A stretch of DNA of 48,464 nt, from the NCBI GenBank assembly GCA_965367015.1, contig CBDUGY010000008.1, positions 1-48,464 of the forward strand, given 5' to 3'. Position numbers and translations under genes: made by a program. The DNA comes from CAXBES01 sp965367015 (GTDB lineage Bacteria > Bacteroidota > Bacteroidia > Flavobacteriales > Flavobacteriaceae). Below are positions 16,001 through 24,098 of this stretch, one piece after another. Under the pieces are notes generated by a model, which saw only the letters and a list, made by a program, of their open reading frames with translations, was not told where the DNA came from and ran no database searches. The first letter of the stretch is position 1. Every line of letters starts with the position of its first letter.

Positions 16001-17149
16001 TTATTTCTTAATTGCACTACAGCCGGCCATAGTGGTTATTTTGATTGCTTCAGTTGGTGGCAGATTTTCATTTCTTCGAACAGTTTCTTCAACAACCCGC
16101 TTCGTAATCGATTCGAATGCTTCTTCAAGCGGTGTCGCAGTTTGCAAAGCTGCAGGCCTTCCTGCGTCCCCTGCTTCACGTATGCTTTGTACTAAGGGTA
16201 ATTCTCCCAAAAACGGCACTTCCAGATCTTCCGCTAGATGTTTGGCACCTTCCTTTCCGAAGATATAATATTTATTATTTGGCAACTCTTCCGGTGTGAA
16301 ATAAGACATGTTCTCTATGATTCCTAAAACAGGAACATCTATATTCTCTTGTTGGAACATTGCCACCCCCTTACGAGCATCGGCTAAAGCTACGGTTTGC
16401 GGAGTACTAACCACAACCGCCCCGGTGATGGGTAACGATTGCATTATACTTAAATGAATATCTCCTGTTCCCGGTGGCAGATCGACCAACATAAAGTCTA
16501 ATTCACCCCAAGCTGCATCGAAAATTAATTGATTTAAGGCCTTTGAAGCCATTGGTCCGCGCCAGATTACTGCTTGATTGGGTTGTGTAAAGAATCCGAT
16601 TGACAAAATCTTTACACCATAATTTTCAATCGGCTTCATCTTACTTTTTCCATCTATATTTACTGATAGTGGTTTCTCTGAAGCAACGTCGAACATAATT
16701 GGAATGGAAGGACCATAAATATCTGCATCTAAAACTCCAACTTTAAAGCCCATCTTTGAAAGCGTAACTGCCAAATTTGCCGTAACTGTAGATTTACCAA
16801 CACCACCTTTACCCGACGCAACGGCGACAATATTCTGAATTCCCGGAATTGCTTTCCCTTTTATGAGATTGGGATTATTGGGTTTCGCCGGAGCTTCTAC
16901 CTTAATATTGACAATAACTTTAGCATCGGCATAGACATTTTCCTTAATCGTTTTAATAACATCCGCCTCCGCACGTTTTTTAATATGTAAAGCAGGAGTA
17001 GATAATTTTAAATCAACAATTACCTCATCTGCGAATGTTACTATATTTTGAACAGCACCGCTCTCCACCATATTCTTGCCTTCTCCTGCGATAGTAACCA
17101 TTTCCAAGGCCTTGTATATATCTTGTTTATGTAGCTTCATAGATTTCAT
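16001..17149 (-). CDS. mrp: Mrp/NBP35 family P-loop ATPase (Fe-S carrier)
   Basis: The 382-residue product has an N-terminal MIP18/DUF59 domain (residues 1-90). The ParA-like ATPase follows with Walker A GKGGVGKST (113-121), GVLDADIYGPSIP and DLPPGTGD. Mrp/ApbC proteins bind and transfer Fe-S clusters. The usual CxxC pair, which in other Mrp proteins follows ENMS, is replaced here by ENMSYFTPEELPNNKYYIFG, with no cysteines. The only late cysteine is in the terminal AGCSAIKK. The nifU-like gene downstream may supply the cluster ligands. A TATCTTTG box at 17196-17189 marks the promoter. Confidence 0.93.
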   Translation of the reverse strand: MKSMKLHKQDIYKALEMVTIAGEGKNMVESGAVQNIVTFADEVIVDLKLSTPALHIKKRAEADVIKTIKENVYADAKVIVNIKVEAPAKPNNPNLIKGKAIPGIQNIVAVASGKGGVGKSTVTANLAVTLSKMGFKVGVLDADIYGPSIPIMFDVASEKPLSVNIDGKSKMKPIENYGVKILSIGFFTQPNQAVIWRGPMASKALNQLIFDAAWGELDFMLVDLPPGTGDIHLSIMQSLPITGAVVVSTPQTVALADARKGVAMFQQENIDVPVLGIIENMSYFTPEELPNNKYYIFGKEGAKHLAEDLEVPFLGELPLVQSIREAGDAGRPAALQTATPLEEAFESITKRVVEETVRRNENLPPTEAIKITTMAGCSAIKK

Positions 17150-17188
17150 GCAATTATTATCTAACCTTACTTAGACTAATTCTAAATG

Positions 17189-17196
17189 CAAAGATA
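17189..17196 (-). promoter_or_regulatory. -7 box of the mrp-nifU operon
   Basis: TATCTTTG on the minus strand is an exact TAnnTTTG match 39 bp upstream of the mrp ATG. No clear -33 TTG is seen. Confidence 0.6.
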
Positions 17197-17293
17197 GTCG
17201 GAAAACTTCAAAAACCGAAAGGGTTAGATTGAAATGATTTATAGTGAAATAAGGGAACAAAGGGGAAGAAATTGAAACCCTGAACATTGAATC

Positions 17294-17620
17294 TTACAAT
17301 TCCTTCATCGGGTCCCAAAAAAGAGTTTCAAAATTTTGTATCTGATTTTCAACAACCACGATCCCCTCACTTTCGAGTAGTTGTTGCATCAAATTTGTTC
17401 CGTCGAAGTGATGTTTTCCGGTTAGAAGTCCTTTCCTGTTCACCACGCGATGTGCAGGAATATCAGAATTTTTACTTGATGCATTCATAGCCCATCCTAC
17501 CATTCTAGCACTCCCGGCTGCCCCTAAATATTTGGCAATAGCACCATAGCTGGTAACCCTTCCGTAGGGAATACATTTAGCAACTTGATAAACCCTTTCA
17601 AAAAAATTAACTTCTGCCAT
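17294..17620 (-). CDS. Alkyltransferase-like (ATL) protein, MGMT family
   Basis: The 108-residue product matches the C-terminal DNA-binding domain of O6-alkylguanine-DNA alkyltransferase (VAKCIPYGRVTSYGAIAKYLG, SARMVGWAM). The active-site motif PCHRV reads IPAHRVV: Ala56 replaces the alkyl-accepting cysteine. Arg39, the base-flipping arginine, is kept. Alkyltransferase-like proteins bind O6-alkylguanine without repairing it and hand the lesion to nucleotide excision repair. The gene ends a minus-strand run with the LysE-like gene, 2 bp downstream of it. Confidence 0.9.
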   Translation of the reverse strand: MAEVNFFERVYQVAKCIPYGRVTSYGAIAKYLGAAGSARMVGWAMNASSKNSDIPAHRVVNRKGLLTGKHHFDGTNLMQQLLESEGIVVVENQIQNFETLFWDPMKEL

Positions 17621-17622
17621 AA

Positions 17623-18249
17623 TTATATTTCCCTGAAAATTTTAAGGAGTGTGATGATAGAGATTATAGCAGTGATTAACCCTATAACATAATTCATATT
17701 AATCTTGAAGGCCGAATTATTAACCTTGCTTTTAAAGAATTGTACATATAAGGAGAGCATTACAAATGTTCCCAGTCCTGAGGCAATTATCGCGACTAAC
17801 AAACCTGTATGTGTAAACTGAAACCACCCGAATCCTGCAAAAGTAATACTTACATAAACCCAGAATGGTAAGGGTAATAAATTTAATGCGCCGAGAAACA
17901 TTCCTGTAAAAAACCGATTTGTTTTTGATTTGCGTACCGGATCAGGGATTTCCCTTCGAGTGTCCTTTGCTATAAAAAAAAAGTAAATGGTAATGCAAAT
18001 AAATATGCCAAGTGCCACTTTTTGTAGCATATCTACTATCTCGGGGTTCTTATCTAAATATCTTGCAAAAAGCAAGGCCACAAATGTTTGAAGGACCACA
18101 GTAGCACACACGCCGATAGAAAATAATATGGCTGCCTTCCTGCCTTCCTTCATACTTATTTTAGCGGCAGACATATTTAAAAGTCCCGGGGGAACGACAC
18201 CAATAAATGCTGCTATAAAAAAAATAATAAAGTTATAAACTATAGCCAT
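17623..18249 (-). CDS. LysE-family amino-acid exporter-like membrane protein
   Basis: The 208-residue protein has about six hydrophobic segments. The LysE/RhtB-type start is FFIAAFIGVVPPGLLNMSAAKISMKEGRKAA, with the G-hP-PG turn near residues 17-23. LysE-type proteins export amino acids or small metabolites across the inner membrane; substrate cannot be told from sequence. Length is typical (about 200). It is followed 2 bp later by the ATL gene and preceded by trmB on the same strand (37-bp gap), so they may share a transcript. Confidence 0.82.
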   Translation of the reverse strand: MAIVYNFIIFFIAAFIGVVPPGLLNMSAAKISMKEGRKAAILFSIGVCATVVLQTFVALLFARYLDKNPEIVDMLQKVALGIFICITIYFFFIAKDTRREIPDPVRKSKTNRFFTGMFLGALNLLPLPFWVYVSITFAGFGWFQFTHTGLLVAIIASGLGTFVMLSLYVQFFKSKVNNSAFKINMNYVIGLITAIISIITLLKIFREI

Positions 18250-18286
18250 AAATAGTCTTTGCCCGGTGAATATAACGAAATTCTAC

Positions 18287-18961
18287 CTAACGAAATCTAA
18301 ACCTAACATAGGTTATCTTTTTAGCTTTTTCCAAATACTGACTTTCATAAAATGTTTGAATTTGGGTGACCTCCTTTGGGGATTGATCATTTCCGTAAAC
18401 ATCGTGATGCGCATATTCAATGACTTCATCTAAGCCATGCAATAAACCCAGGGTGTATCCATGCATAAATTCACTATCAGTTTTGAGATGTACAATCCCA
18501 TCCGGTTTCAATATTTTTTTGTATTTATTCAAGAACTCAATATTTGTGAGACGGTGTTTTGTACGCTTGTACTTTATTTGGGGGTCGGGGAAGGTAATCC
18601 AAATTTCGTCTATTTCATTTTCAGAAAAAAGATGATCTATAAGTTCAATCTGAATACGTAAAAAGCCAACATTTCCAATCTTCTCCTCCAGCGCTGTTTT
18701 TGCACCTCTCCAAAAACGTGCACCCTTAATATCGATGCCAAGAAAGTTTTTATCGGGGTTTAATTTTGCAAGATTAATTGAATATTCACCCTTTCCACAT
18801 CCCAATTCAAGTACAATCGGGTTTTCATTTTTGAAGAAATCTCTCCTCCAATTCCCCTTTAATTTATGTGTATTATCGAATATTTCCTCCCTGGTTGGCT
18901 GGATAACATTAGCAAAGGTTTCATTTTCTCTAAAACGTTTCAGTTTGTTTTTACTTCCCAC
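18287..18961 (-). CDS. trmB: tRNA (guanine(46)-N7)-methyltransferase
   Basis: The product has the TrmB Rossmann methyltransferase motif VLELGCGKGEYSINLAKL, the substrate-site motif TFPDPQIKYKRTKHRL, and TDSEFMHGYT near the end. It makes m7G46 in tRNA. I place the start at GTG 18961, giving 224 residues beginning (V/M)GSKNKLKRFREN, which matches the usual N-terminus of flavobacterial TrmB. An in-frame ATG at 18997 would add 12 hydrophobic residues not expected in the family. It diverges from the GT28-like gene. Confidence 0.93.
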   Translation of the reverse strand: MGSKNKLKRFRENETFANVIQPTREEIFDNTHKLKGNWRRDFFKNENPIVLELGCGKGEYSINLAKLNPDKNFLGIDIKGARFWRGAKTALEEKIGNVGFLRIQIELIDHLFSENEIDEIWITFPDPQIKYKRTKHRLTNIEFLNKYKKILKPDGIVHLKTDSEFMHGYTLGLLHGLDEVIEYAHHDVYGNDQSPKEVTQIQTFYESQYLEKAKKITYVRFRFR

Positions 18962-19012
18962 GAATAAATTTTTTGGTAAAATTAAACAAATATTCACCCT
19001 GAAGAGAATCGT

Positions 19013-19020
19013 TACCTTTG
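19013..19020 (+). promoter_or_regulatory. -7 box of the GT28-like gene
   Basis: TACCTTTG matches TAnnTTTG exactly. The first in-frame start-like codon of the downstream ORF (TTG 19018) lies inside this box. Translation should therefore begin at GTG 19051, about 25 nt after the predicted transcription start. Confidence 0.65.
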
Positions 19021-19050
19021 TTTTTAAACTTTTTATACGAATTACTTAAA

Positions 19051-20115
19051 GTGACCAAAAAACAAAAGACAATTTTAGTTGCACCCTTGCATTGGGGTTT
19101 GGGACATGCAACACGTTGTATTCCTATCATAAGCGAACTTTTAAAACACGGATTTGATGTTGTCATCGCTTCCGACGGAGCTGCACTTTTACTACTTCGG
19201 AAAGAATTCCCTGAATTATATTGGGTAGAACTACCATCGTATAACATTACCTATCCTAAAAACGGTGCCTATTTTAAATGGTCACTCTTGTTGAAGCTTC
19301 CGAAGATTAAAAAAACGATCGCTTCAGAAAAAAGAATGACTGAGAAATTACTTTCTGAAATACAGATTGATGGGATTATAAGTGACAATAGATTTGGAGT
19401 TAGAAGTAAAGAAGTCCCATCGGTTTTTATTACGCATCAACTCAATGTATTAACAGGAAGTACCTCCTTTTTAAGTAGCCGAATACATCAGAAAGTAATT
19501 AAACAGTTTAACGAATGCTGGGTTCCCGATGTTGCCACAGCTCCTAACCTGAGTGGAAGATTAGGTCATTTAATTAAAACAAATATCAATATTAAGTATG
19601 TTGGAATACTGAGTAGAATTAAGCCAAAAAAACTACCAATTAAGTACGATATTTTTGTGCTAATTTCCGGCCCCGAACCGCAACGAGAGATATTCGAGAA
19701 AACCATGATGGAAGCGTTTTTAGGAAATTCTAAAAAAATATTGTTGGTAAGAGGAAAGATTGAAGTTAGACAAACAACTAATATCATTCGTAATATCACA
19801 ATTGTCAATTTCATGCAAACTAAAGATTTAGAAACAGCTATAAACCAAAGTGATATTATTATTTCACGCCCGGGCTATACAACGCTTATGGATCTTTCCG
19901 TATTAGGGAAAAAGGCTTTTTTTATTCCTACTCCCGGACAGTATGAACAGGAATATCTGGCGAAACGTTTAAAGGAATCAGGAATAGCTCCGTATTCTAA
20001 ACAAGACAACTTCACAGCAAATAGAATTGTTGAAATAGCTATGTATAAGGGCCTTCCGAAATATCAATCAAAAACCGATTTTAGCAAATTATTTGGACTT
20101 TTCGAGGGTAAATGA
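19051..20115 (+). CDS. GT28/MurG-like glycosyltransferase
   Basis: The 354-residue product (GTG start) begins TKKQKTILVAPLHWGLGHATR. Its Gly-rich loop GLGHATR is the N-terminal signature of MurG-like GT-B enzymes. The C-terminal half has the nucleotide-sugar region MQTKDLETAINQSDIIISRPGYTTLMD and a later PTPGQYEQEYLAKRL. It lacks clear MurG-specific sequence and is not in a cell-wall cluster, so it likely transfers a sugar to a lipid or glycan of unknown type. The last 27 bp overlap the convergent histidine-kinase gene, and no terminator fits between them. Confidence 0.82.
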   Translation: MTKKQKTILVAPLHWGLGHATRCIPIISELLKHGFDVVIASDGAALLLLRKEFPELYWVELPSYNITYPKNGAYFKWSLLLKLPKIKKTIASEKRMTEKLLSEIQIDGIISDNRFGVRSKEVPSVFITHQLNVLTGSTSFLSSRIHQKVIKQFNECWVPDVATAPNLSGRLGHLIKTNINIKYVGILSRIKPKKLPIKYDIFVLISGPEPQREIFEKTMMEAFLGNSKKILLVRGKIEVRQTTNIIRNITIVNFMQTKDLETAINQSDIIISRPGYTTLMDLSVLGKKAFFIPTPGQYEQEYLAKRLKESGIAPYSKQDNFTANRIVEIAMYKGLPKYQSKTDFSKLFGLFEGK

Positions 20116-21132
20116 AAATTCTGAACCTATAGAAATCTGACTCTCAACATAAATTTTCTCATTATGCGCTTCAATAATATGTTTAACGATTGAAAGTCCC
20201 AAACCGCTGCCCCCTTCCCTACGCGAACCGCTTTGATCCACGCGATAAAAACGTTCGAAGATTCGTGCAAGATGCTTTTTTTCAATTCCTTCTCCGTTAT
20301 CGGTGACCCTAACAATTACCCTGTTTTTAATCAGGTGTTCTATACTTATCTCGGTAGTTCCGTCTTGCTTTCCATATTTTATTGAGTTAATCACGAGATT
20401 AGTTAACACTTGCTGAATACGCTCCATGTCTGCATATACCATGATGGGTTTCGAGTAATCAATGTCGAAAAGTAAACTGATGTTTTTCTTGGCAGCTTTC
20501 ATTTCACACAGGTCGAAAACATTTCGAACCAATCTTACAATATCGAAATTCTTCTTATTGAGATCCAAACCGCCCGCCTCAAGCCTGGTGATCATGTCGA
20601 GGTCTTTTATGATATATGTTAATCGCTCTACACCTTTACTCGCACGTTGCAGGTACTTTTTTCGAACACTTTTGTCGTCTATAGCACCGTCCAATAGCGT
20701 TAAAATATAACTTTGGACCGTAAATAGTGGAGTCTTTAATTCGTGAGAAATGTTACCGATAAATTCTTTTCTGTAATTCTCCCGAATTTTAAGTGTTTCG
20801 ATTTCTAATTTTTTATTTTCGGCAAAACGACCAATCTCCTTTGTTAATGTTGCCATATCGGTGGTTATTTGCTCTTTGCTAAAAGTAGTTGCATCCAACA
20901 ATGTTACCTCATCGTAAATTTTCTTAATCCTTCTGTATATAAATCGCTCTACTCTGTATTGAATTATAAAAAATGAAAAGAGATAGCAAACAACAGCAAA
21001 ACCGATTAAAAACCAAAAATTAATTATTTCAAGAACATAGAAAAAGACAGTCACCATAAGTGTTAGAATCAACGTAATATACGTTGAAGTATATGCCGCA
21101 AATGTATATGTCTTTTTAAATCCCTGCGCCAT
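20089..21132 (-). CDS. PhoR-like sensor histidine kinase
   Basis: The 347-residue protein has two N-terminal membrane helices (about residues 15-35 and 38-58). A cytoplasmic helical linker leads to a HisKA domain with phospho-accepting His130 in FIGNISHELKTPL. The HATPase domain has an N box (LTNLVINSIKYG), a G1 box (VTDNGEGI), an F box (IFERFYRVD) and a G2 box (GGSGLGLSIVKHI). No periplasmic sensor domain of any size is present, as in PhoR-type kinases. It overlaps the stop of the response-regulator gene (TAATG), forming one operon with it. The phosphate signal is inferred only from family resemblance. Confidence 0.92.
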   Translation of the reverse strand: MAQGFKKTYTFAAYTSTYITLILTLMVTVFFYVLEIINFWFLIGFAVVCYLFSFFIIQYRVERFIYRRIKKIYDEVTLLDATTFSKEQITTDMATLTKEIGRFAENKKLEIETLKIRENYRKEFIGNISHELKTPLFTVQSYILTLLDGAIDDKSVRKKYLQRASKGVERLTYIIKDLDMITRLEAGGLDLNKKNFDIVRLVRNVFDLCEMKAAKKNISLLFDIDYSKPIMVYADMERIQQVLTNLVINSIKYGKQDGTTEISIEHLIKNRVIVRVTDNGEGIEKKHLARIFERFYRVDQSGSRREGGSGLGLSIVKHIIEAHNEKIYVESQISIGSEFSFTLEKSK

Positions 21133-21815
21133 TATTCAACGAACTTATATCCAACTCCTTTTACAGTCTTAAATTTATCATCGCCAATTTTTTCACGAAG
21201 CTTTCTGATGTGAACATCTATAGTTCTTCCTCCTACTACAACCTGATTACCCCAAACACGATTCAATATATCTTCCCGCTTAAATACTTTACCGGGCTTT
21301 GACGCTAACAGGGCTAATAGCTCAAATTCTTTTCTCGGCAGCACTATTTCTTCCTTCCCGATCATTATTTTATATTCTTCTCTATTTATGACTAAATCTC
21401 CCAATCTCATGGGTAGTTCTTCTGAGTCGGTTTCTTTAAATCGCCTTAAAAGAGCTTTGACTTTACTAATGAGCACTTTTGGCTTAATAGGTTTAGTGAT
21501 ATAATCGTCTGCACCAGCTTCGAAGCCGGCTACCTGCGAATAGTCTTCCCCCCGGGCAGTTAGAAAAGTAATCACCGTTTCTGAAAGTTCGGGAAGAGTC
21601 CGTATTTTTTCACAAGCTTCGATTCCATCCATTTTAGGCATCATAACATCCATAATTATAAGATGTGGCCTGTGTTTTTTGGCTTTTGAAATAGCTTTCA
21701 GCCCATCCTCTGCTGTATATACATCATAACCTTCTGAAGAAAGGTTATATCCAACAATTTCTAAAATATCGGGTTCATCATCTACCAATAGAATTCGTGT
21801 CTCTTTTTTCTTCAT
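21132..21815 (-). CDS. OmpR/PhoB-family response regulator
   Basis: The 227-residue product has a receiver domain with the acidic pair in LVDDEPD (about 10-16), phospho-acceptor Asp56 in IIMDVMMPKMDG, the switch Thr in TFLTARGED and Lys in DYITKPIKPK. A winged-helix output domain ends in VVVGGRTIDVHIRKLREKIGDDKFKTVKGVGYKF. It is closest in style to PhoB. It is translationally coupled to the downstream kinase. A pair of TTAACA-like direct repeats with an 11-bp period lies about 70 bp upstream and could be its own binding site. Confidence 0.93.
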   Translation of the reverse strand: MKKKETRILLVDDEPDILEIVGYNLSSEGYDVYTAEDGLKAISKAKKHRPHLIIMDVMMPKMDGIEACEKIRTLPELSETVITFLTARGEDYSQVAGFEAGADDYITKPIKPKVLISKVKALLRRFKETDSEELPMRLGDLVINREEYKIMIGKEEIVLPRKEFELLALLASKPGKVFKREDILNRVWGNQVVVGGRTIDVHIRKLREKIGDDKFKTVKGVGYKFVE

Positions 21816-21884
21816 TGCCTGTTTTTATATTCAAAAATTAAAGATACTACTAAATACCTTTTCACCGTATTGTACTAGTGATTG

Positions 21885-21901
21885 TTAACAGTTAGGTAAC
21901 A
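21885..21901. promoter_or_regulatory. Candidate PhoB-type direct repeat upstream of the regulator gene
   Basis: TTAACA (21885-21890), 5 nt, GTAACA (21896-21901) form a direct repeat with an 11-bp period. This is the geometry of Pho-box sites bound by OmpR-family dimers. It lies in the divergent region between the regulator gene and the LuxE-like gene. Confidence 0.35.
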
Positions 21902-22023
21902 TAAAATGCATTCTCAAACAAGTAAGAAATAACCCTTGTACCCATTGTGATAAGTTATTTTAAGTTTGTTTTTTACAATCCGCAGCCTCTCATATTGATC
22001 CTAATATTTAAAAGCTTCTGATC

Positions 22024-22055
22024 TTGCAGAAACTTTCATTTATTCCCTATTTTTG
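22024..22055 (+). promoter_or_regulatory. Promoter of the LuxE-like / transglutaminase / DUF350 cluster
   Basis: TTG (22024-22026), a 21-nt spacer and TATTTTTG (22048-22055): a full consensus promoter. The open frame upstream reaches a TTG at 22053 inside this box, so the real start is ATG 22080. Confidence 0.8.
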
Positions 22056-22079
22056 AAATGGATTCATTCTGAAAACTCA

Positions 22080-23054
22080 ATGCTGGAAAAAGAAATTTTT
22101 TCTATTACTTCTGAAGAAGATTTTGAAGCGTTGGCCATAAAGGTCTTTCGGTTTCAATATGAAAACGTAAAAGTATATCACGAATTTTGCCAACTACTAA
22201 GAATCGGCCCCGATTCAATTACGAAAACATCCGATATTCCCTTTCTTCCAATTCAATTTTTTAAAAGTCATACGGTGCTCGCCGACGGTTTTTCAGAAGA
22301 AGCCATTTTTACCAGTAGTGGTACGACAGGAAGTATAAGCAGTAAACATTTAGTAGCAAAACTTGATGTGTACGAAAGGAGCTTTATGAAAGCATTCGAA
22401 AATGCGTATGGAAATCCTGCAGATTTGGTGATTCTCGCATTATTGCCTTCCTACCTGGAGCGTAAAGGTTCATCCTTGATCTATATGGTGGATCAACTAA
22501 TTAAAAAGAGTGAAACTAGTCATAGCGGTTTTTATTTAAACGATTTAGAATCGCTGATCGAAAAGCTTATTTATCTTGAGGCTCAGAAAAAAAAGACCTT
22601 ACTCTTGGGCGTTTCGTATGCTTTATTAGACCTGATAGAAAAACGAACCTTTAAGTTAGAAAACACGATTGTGATGGAAACCGGCGGTATGAAAGGTAAG
22701 CGCAAAGAATTGGTCAAAGAAGAATTACATGACATTCTAAAATCAGGATTTGGCGTTTCAGAAATTCATAGTGAATACGGGATGACCGAACTGCTTTCAC
22801 AGGCATATTCTAAGGGCAACGGACTTTTCACTACCCCTCCATGGATGAGGGTACTTACACGAGATCCGGAAGATTCATTCACGTTAATCGCTGGAAAGAC
22901 CGGAGGTATTAATGTTATAGACCTCGCGAACTTTTACTCCTGTTCCTTTATCGCTACTCAAGATCTCGGCAAGCTCCATTCAGATGGATGTTTTGAAATT
23001 TTAGGTAGATTTGATACCAGCGATATACGCGGCTGCAACCTAATGGTACTTTAA
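22080..23054 (+). CDS. LuxE-like acyl-protein synthetase/transferase
   Basis: The 324-residue product belongs to the LuxE/acyl-adenylate family. The phosphate-binding loop FTSSGTTGSISSKH is at about residues 77-90. The later VMETGGMKGKRKEL and SEYGMTELLSQAY segments are typical of ANL-type adenylating enzymes of short length. A cysteine five residues from the C-terminus (SDIRGCNLMVL) is in the neighbourhood of the acyl-carrying cysteine of LuxE. LuxE activates a fatty acid as acyl-AMP and holds it as a thioester for LuxC; no luxC or luciferase gene is here, so the acyl acceptor is unknown. The stop overlaps the next start (TAATG), indicating coupling to the transglutaminase-like gene. Confidence 0.8.
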   Translation: MLEKEIFSITSEEDFEALAIKVFRFQYENVKVYHEFCQLLRIGPDSITKTSDIPFLPIQFFKSHTVLADGFSEEAIFTSSGTTGSISSKHLVAKLDVYERSFMKAFENAYGNPADLVILALLPSYLERKGSSLIYMVDQLIKKSETSHSGFYLNDLESLIEKLIYLEAQKKKTLLLGVSYALLDLIEKRTFKLENTIVMETGGMKGKRKELVKEELHDILKSGFGVSEIHSEYGMTELLSQAYSKGNGLFTTPPWMRVLTRDPEDSFTLIAGKTGGINVIDLANFYSCSFIATQDLGKLHSDGCFEILGRFDTSDIRGCNLMVL

Positions 23055-24091
23055 TGGCACAGAAGCAACAAACTACAAGTGATGGCTGTCTTTGGATCTT
23101 TATGACAATGGTTCTAACTGTGGTGTGCTTCGGTTTTATCAAAGTTATCACGGGAATTACAAATATTGTTGCGCTATTGATTGCGGTAGTAGTTGCAATA
23201 CTACTAATCTCTAAATTACTGGGTCGACCCTCTCTTAAAGCTTTGCTAAGAAACGGGATTGTGATTTTCTTAATTTTCTTCGGATTGCAGATCATGGGTG
23301 GAATTATGCTTAATCTTTTGAAATCATTCGAATTGGAAAACGATACTTTTTCTACCGAAGAAATAGTGACAAACGATATCATTCTTGAACAGAATGACAC
23401 TATTCCTGTGTTTAAAAGTAGCCGGATTTGGAAAGACAATTATGGTAATAATTATACCGGCGACTTAACTGTTCGTGAGCGTGATTACACTAAACTCAAA
23501 AATTATATCAATAATTTTATACCTCCATCTGGTGGAAATTTTTGGGGAAATCTGTACCATTTTATCGATAAGAAAGATACTCCCAGTCTCGATCTGGTGA
23601 TTGACACCTTTACTAAGATCAACAATGAAAAAAAACTCAATCAAATGGAATTTGCTGAGATGGTGGTGAGTTGTATACAGGATATTCCGTATTCATTTGT
23701 CTTTCAAGATGCATGTCTCCCCCCGGAATACTATGACGACGACATCAAAACGATTCTCGAGAGATGCCCTGAATGTTGTATTGGAAATGTTGCTTATGGT
23801 ATTCAAAATCCTGTTAGTTTTATACAGAATTTAAAGGGAGATTGTGATACACGCACGGTGTTGATATATTCAATTCTGAAATATTTCAATTATGATGTGG
23901 CCATATTGAATAGTGATTTTTATCGTCATTCGATCATCGGAATTCAGCTTCCAACCACCGGTTTACACAAAATTTATAATGGAAAAAAATACGCTGTGTG
24001 GGAAACAACAGCAAAATACTTCCGTGTCGGAGATTTGCCGGCGACATTTAATGATATAACCCATTGGAACGTTGTTCTTACCAGTAAATAA
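23054..24091 (+). CDS. Membrane-anchored transglutaminase-like cysteine-protease-fold protein
   Basis: The 345-residue product has three N-terminal membrane helices (about 12-32, 35-55 and 67-88). A periplasmic or cytoplasmic domain follows and ends in a transglutaminase-like core: Cys264 in LKGDCDTRTVLIYSIL, His292 in FYRHSIIGI and Glu317 in KYAVWETTAKYF. GDCDxRT and the order Cys-His-acidic match the transglutaminase/papain-like superfamily, which in bacteria mostly cleaves or forms amide bonds in peptides. The family is not one I can name. It is coupled to the LuxE-like gene upstream and followed 7 nt later by DUF350. Confidence 0.72.
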   Translation: MAQKQQTTSDGCLWIFMTMVLTVVCFGFIKVITGITNIVALLIAVVVAILLISKLLGRPSLKALLRNGIVIFLIFFGLQIMGGIMLNLLKSFELENDTFSTEEIVTNDIILEQNDTIPVFKSSRIWKDNYGNNYTGDLTVRERDYTKLKNYINNFIPPSGGNFWGNLYHFIDKKDTPSLDLVIDTFTKINNEKKLNQMEFAEMVVSCIQDIPYSFVFQDACLPPEYYDDDIKTILERCPECCIGNVAYGIQNPVSFIQNLKGDCDTRTVLIYSILKYFNYDVAILNSDFYRHSIIGIQLPTTGLHKIYNGKKYAVWETTAKYFRVGDLPATFNDITHWNVVLTSK

Positions 24092-24098
24092 TACAATT

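Noticed and set aside
20089..21815. Firm naming as phoR/phoB
   Set aside because: Two-component architecture fits but no phosphate genes lie nearby, so the symbols were not given.
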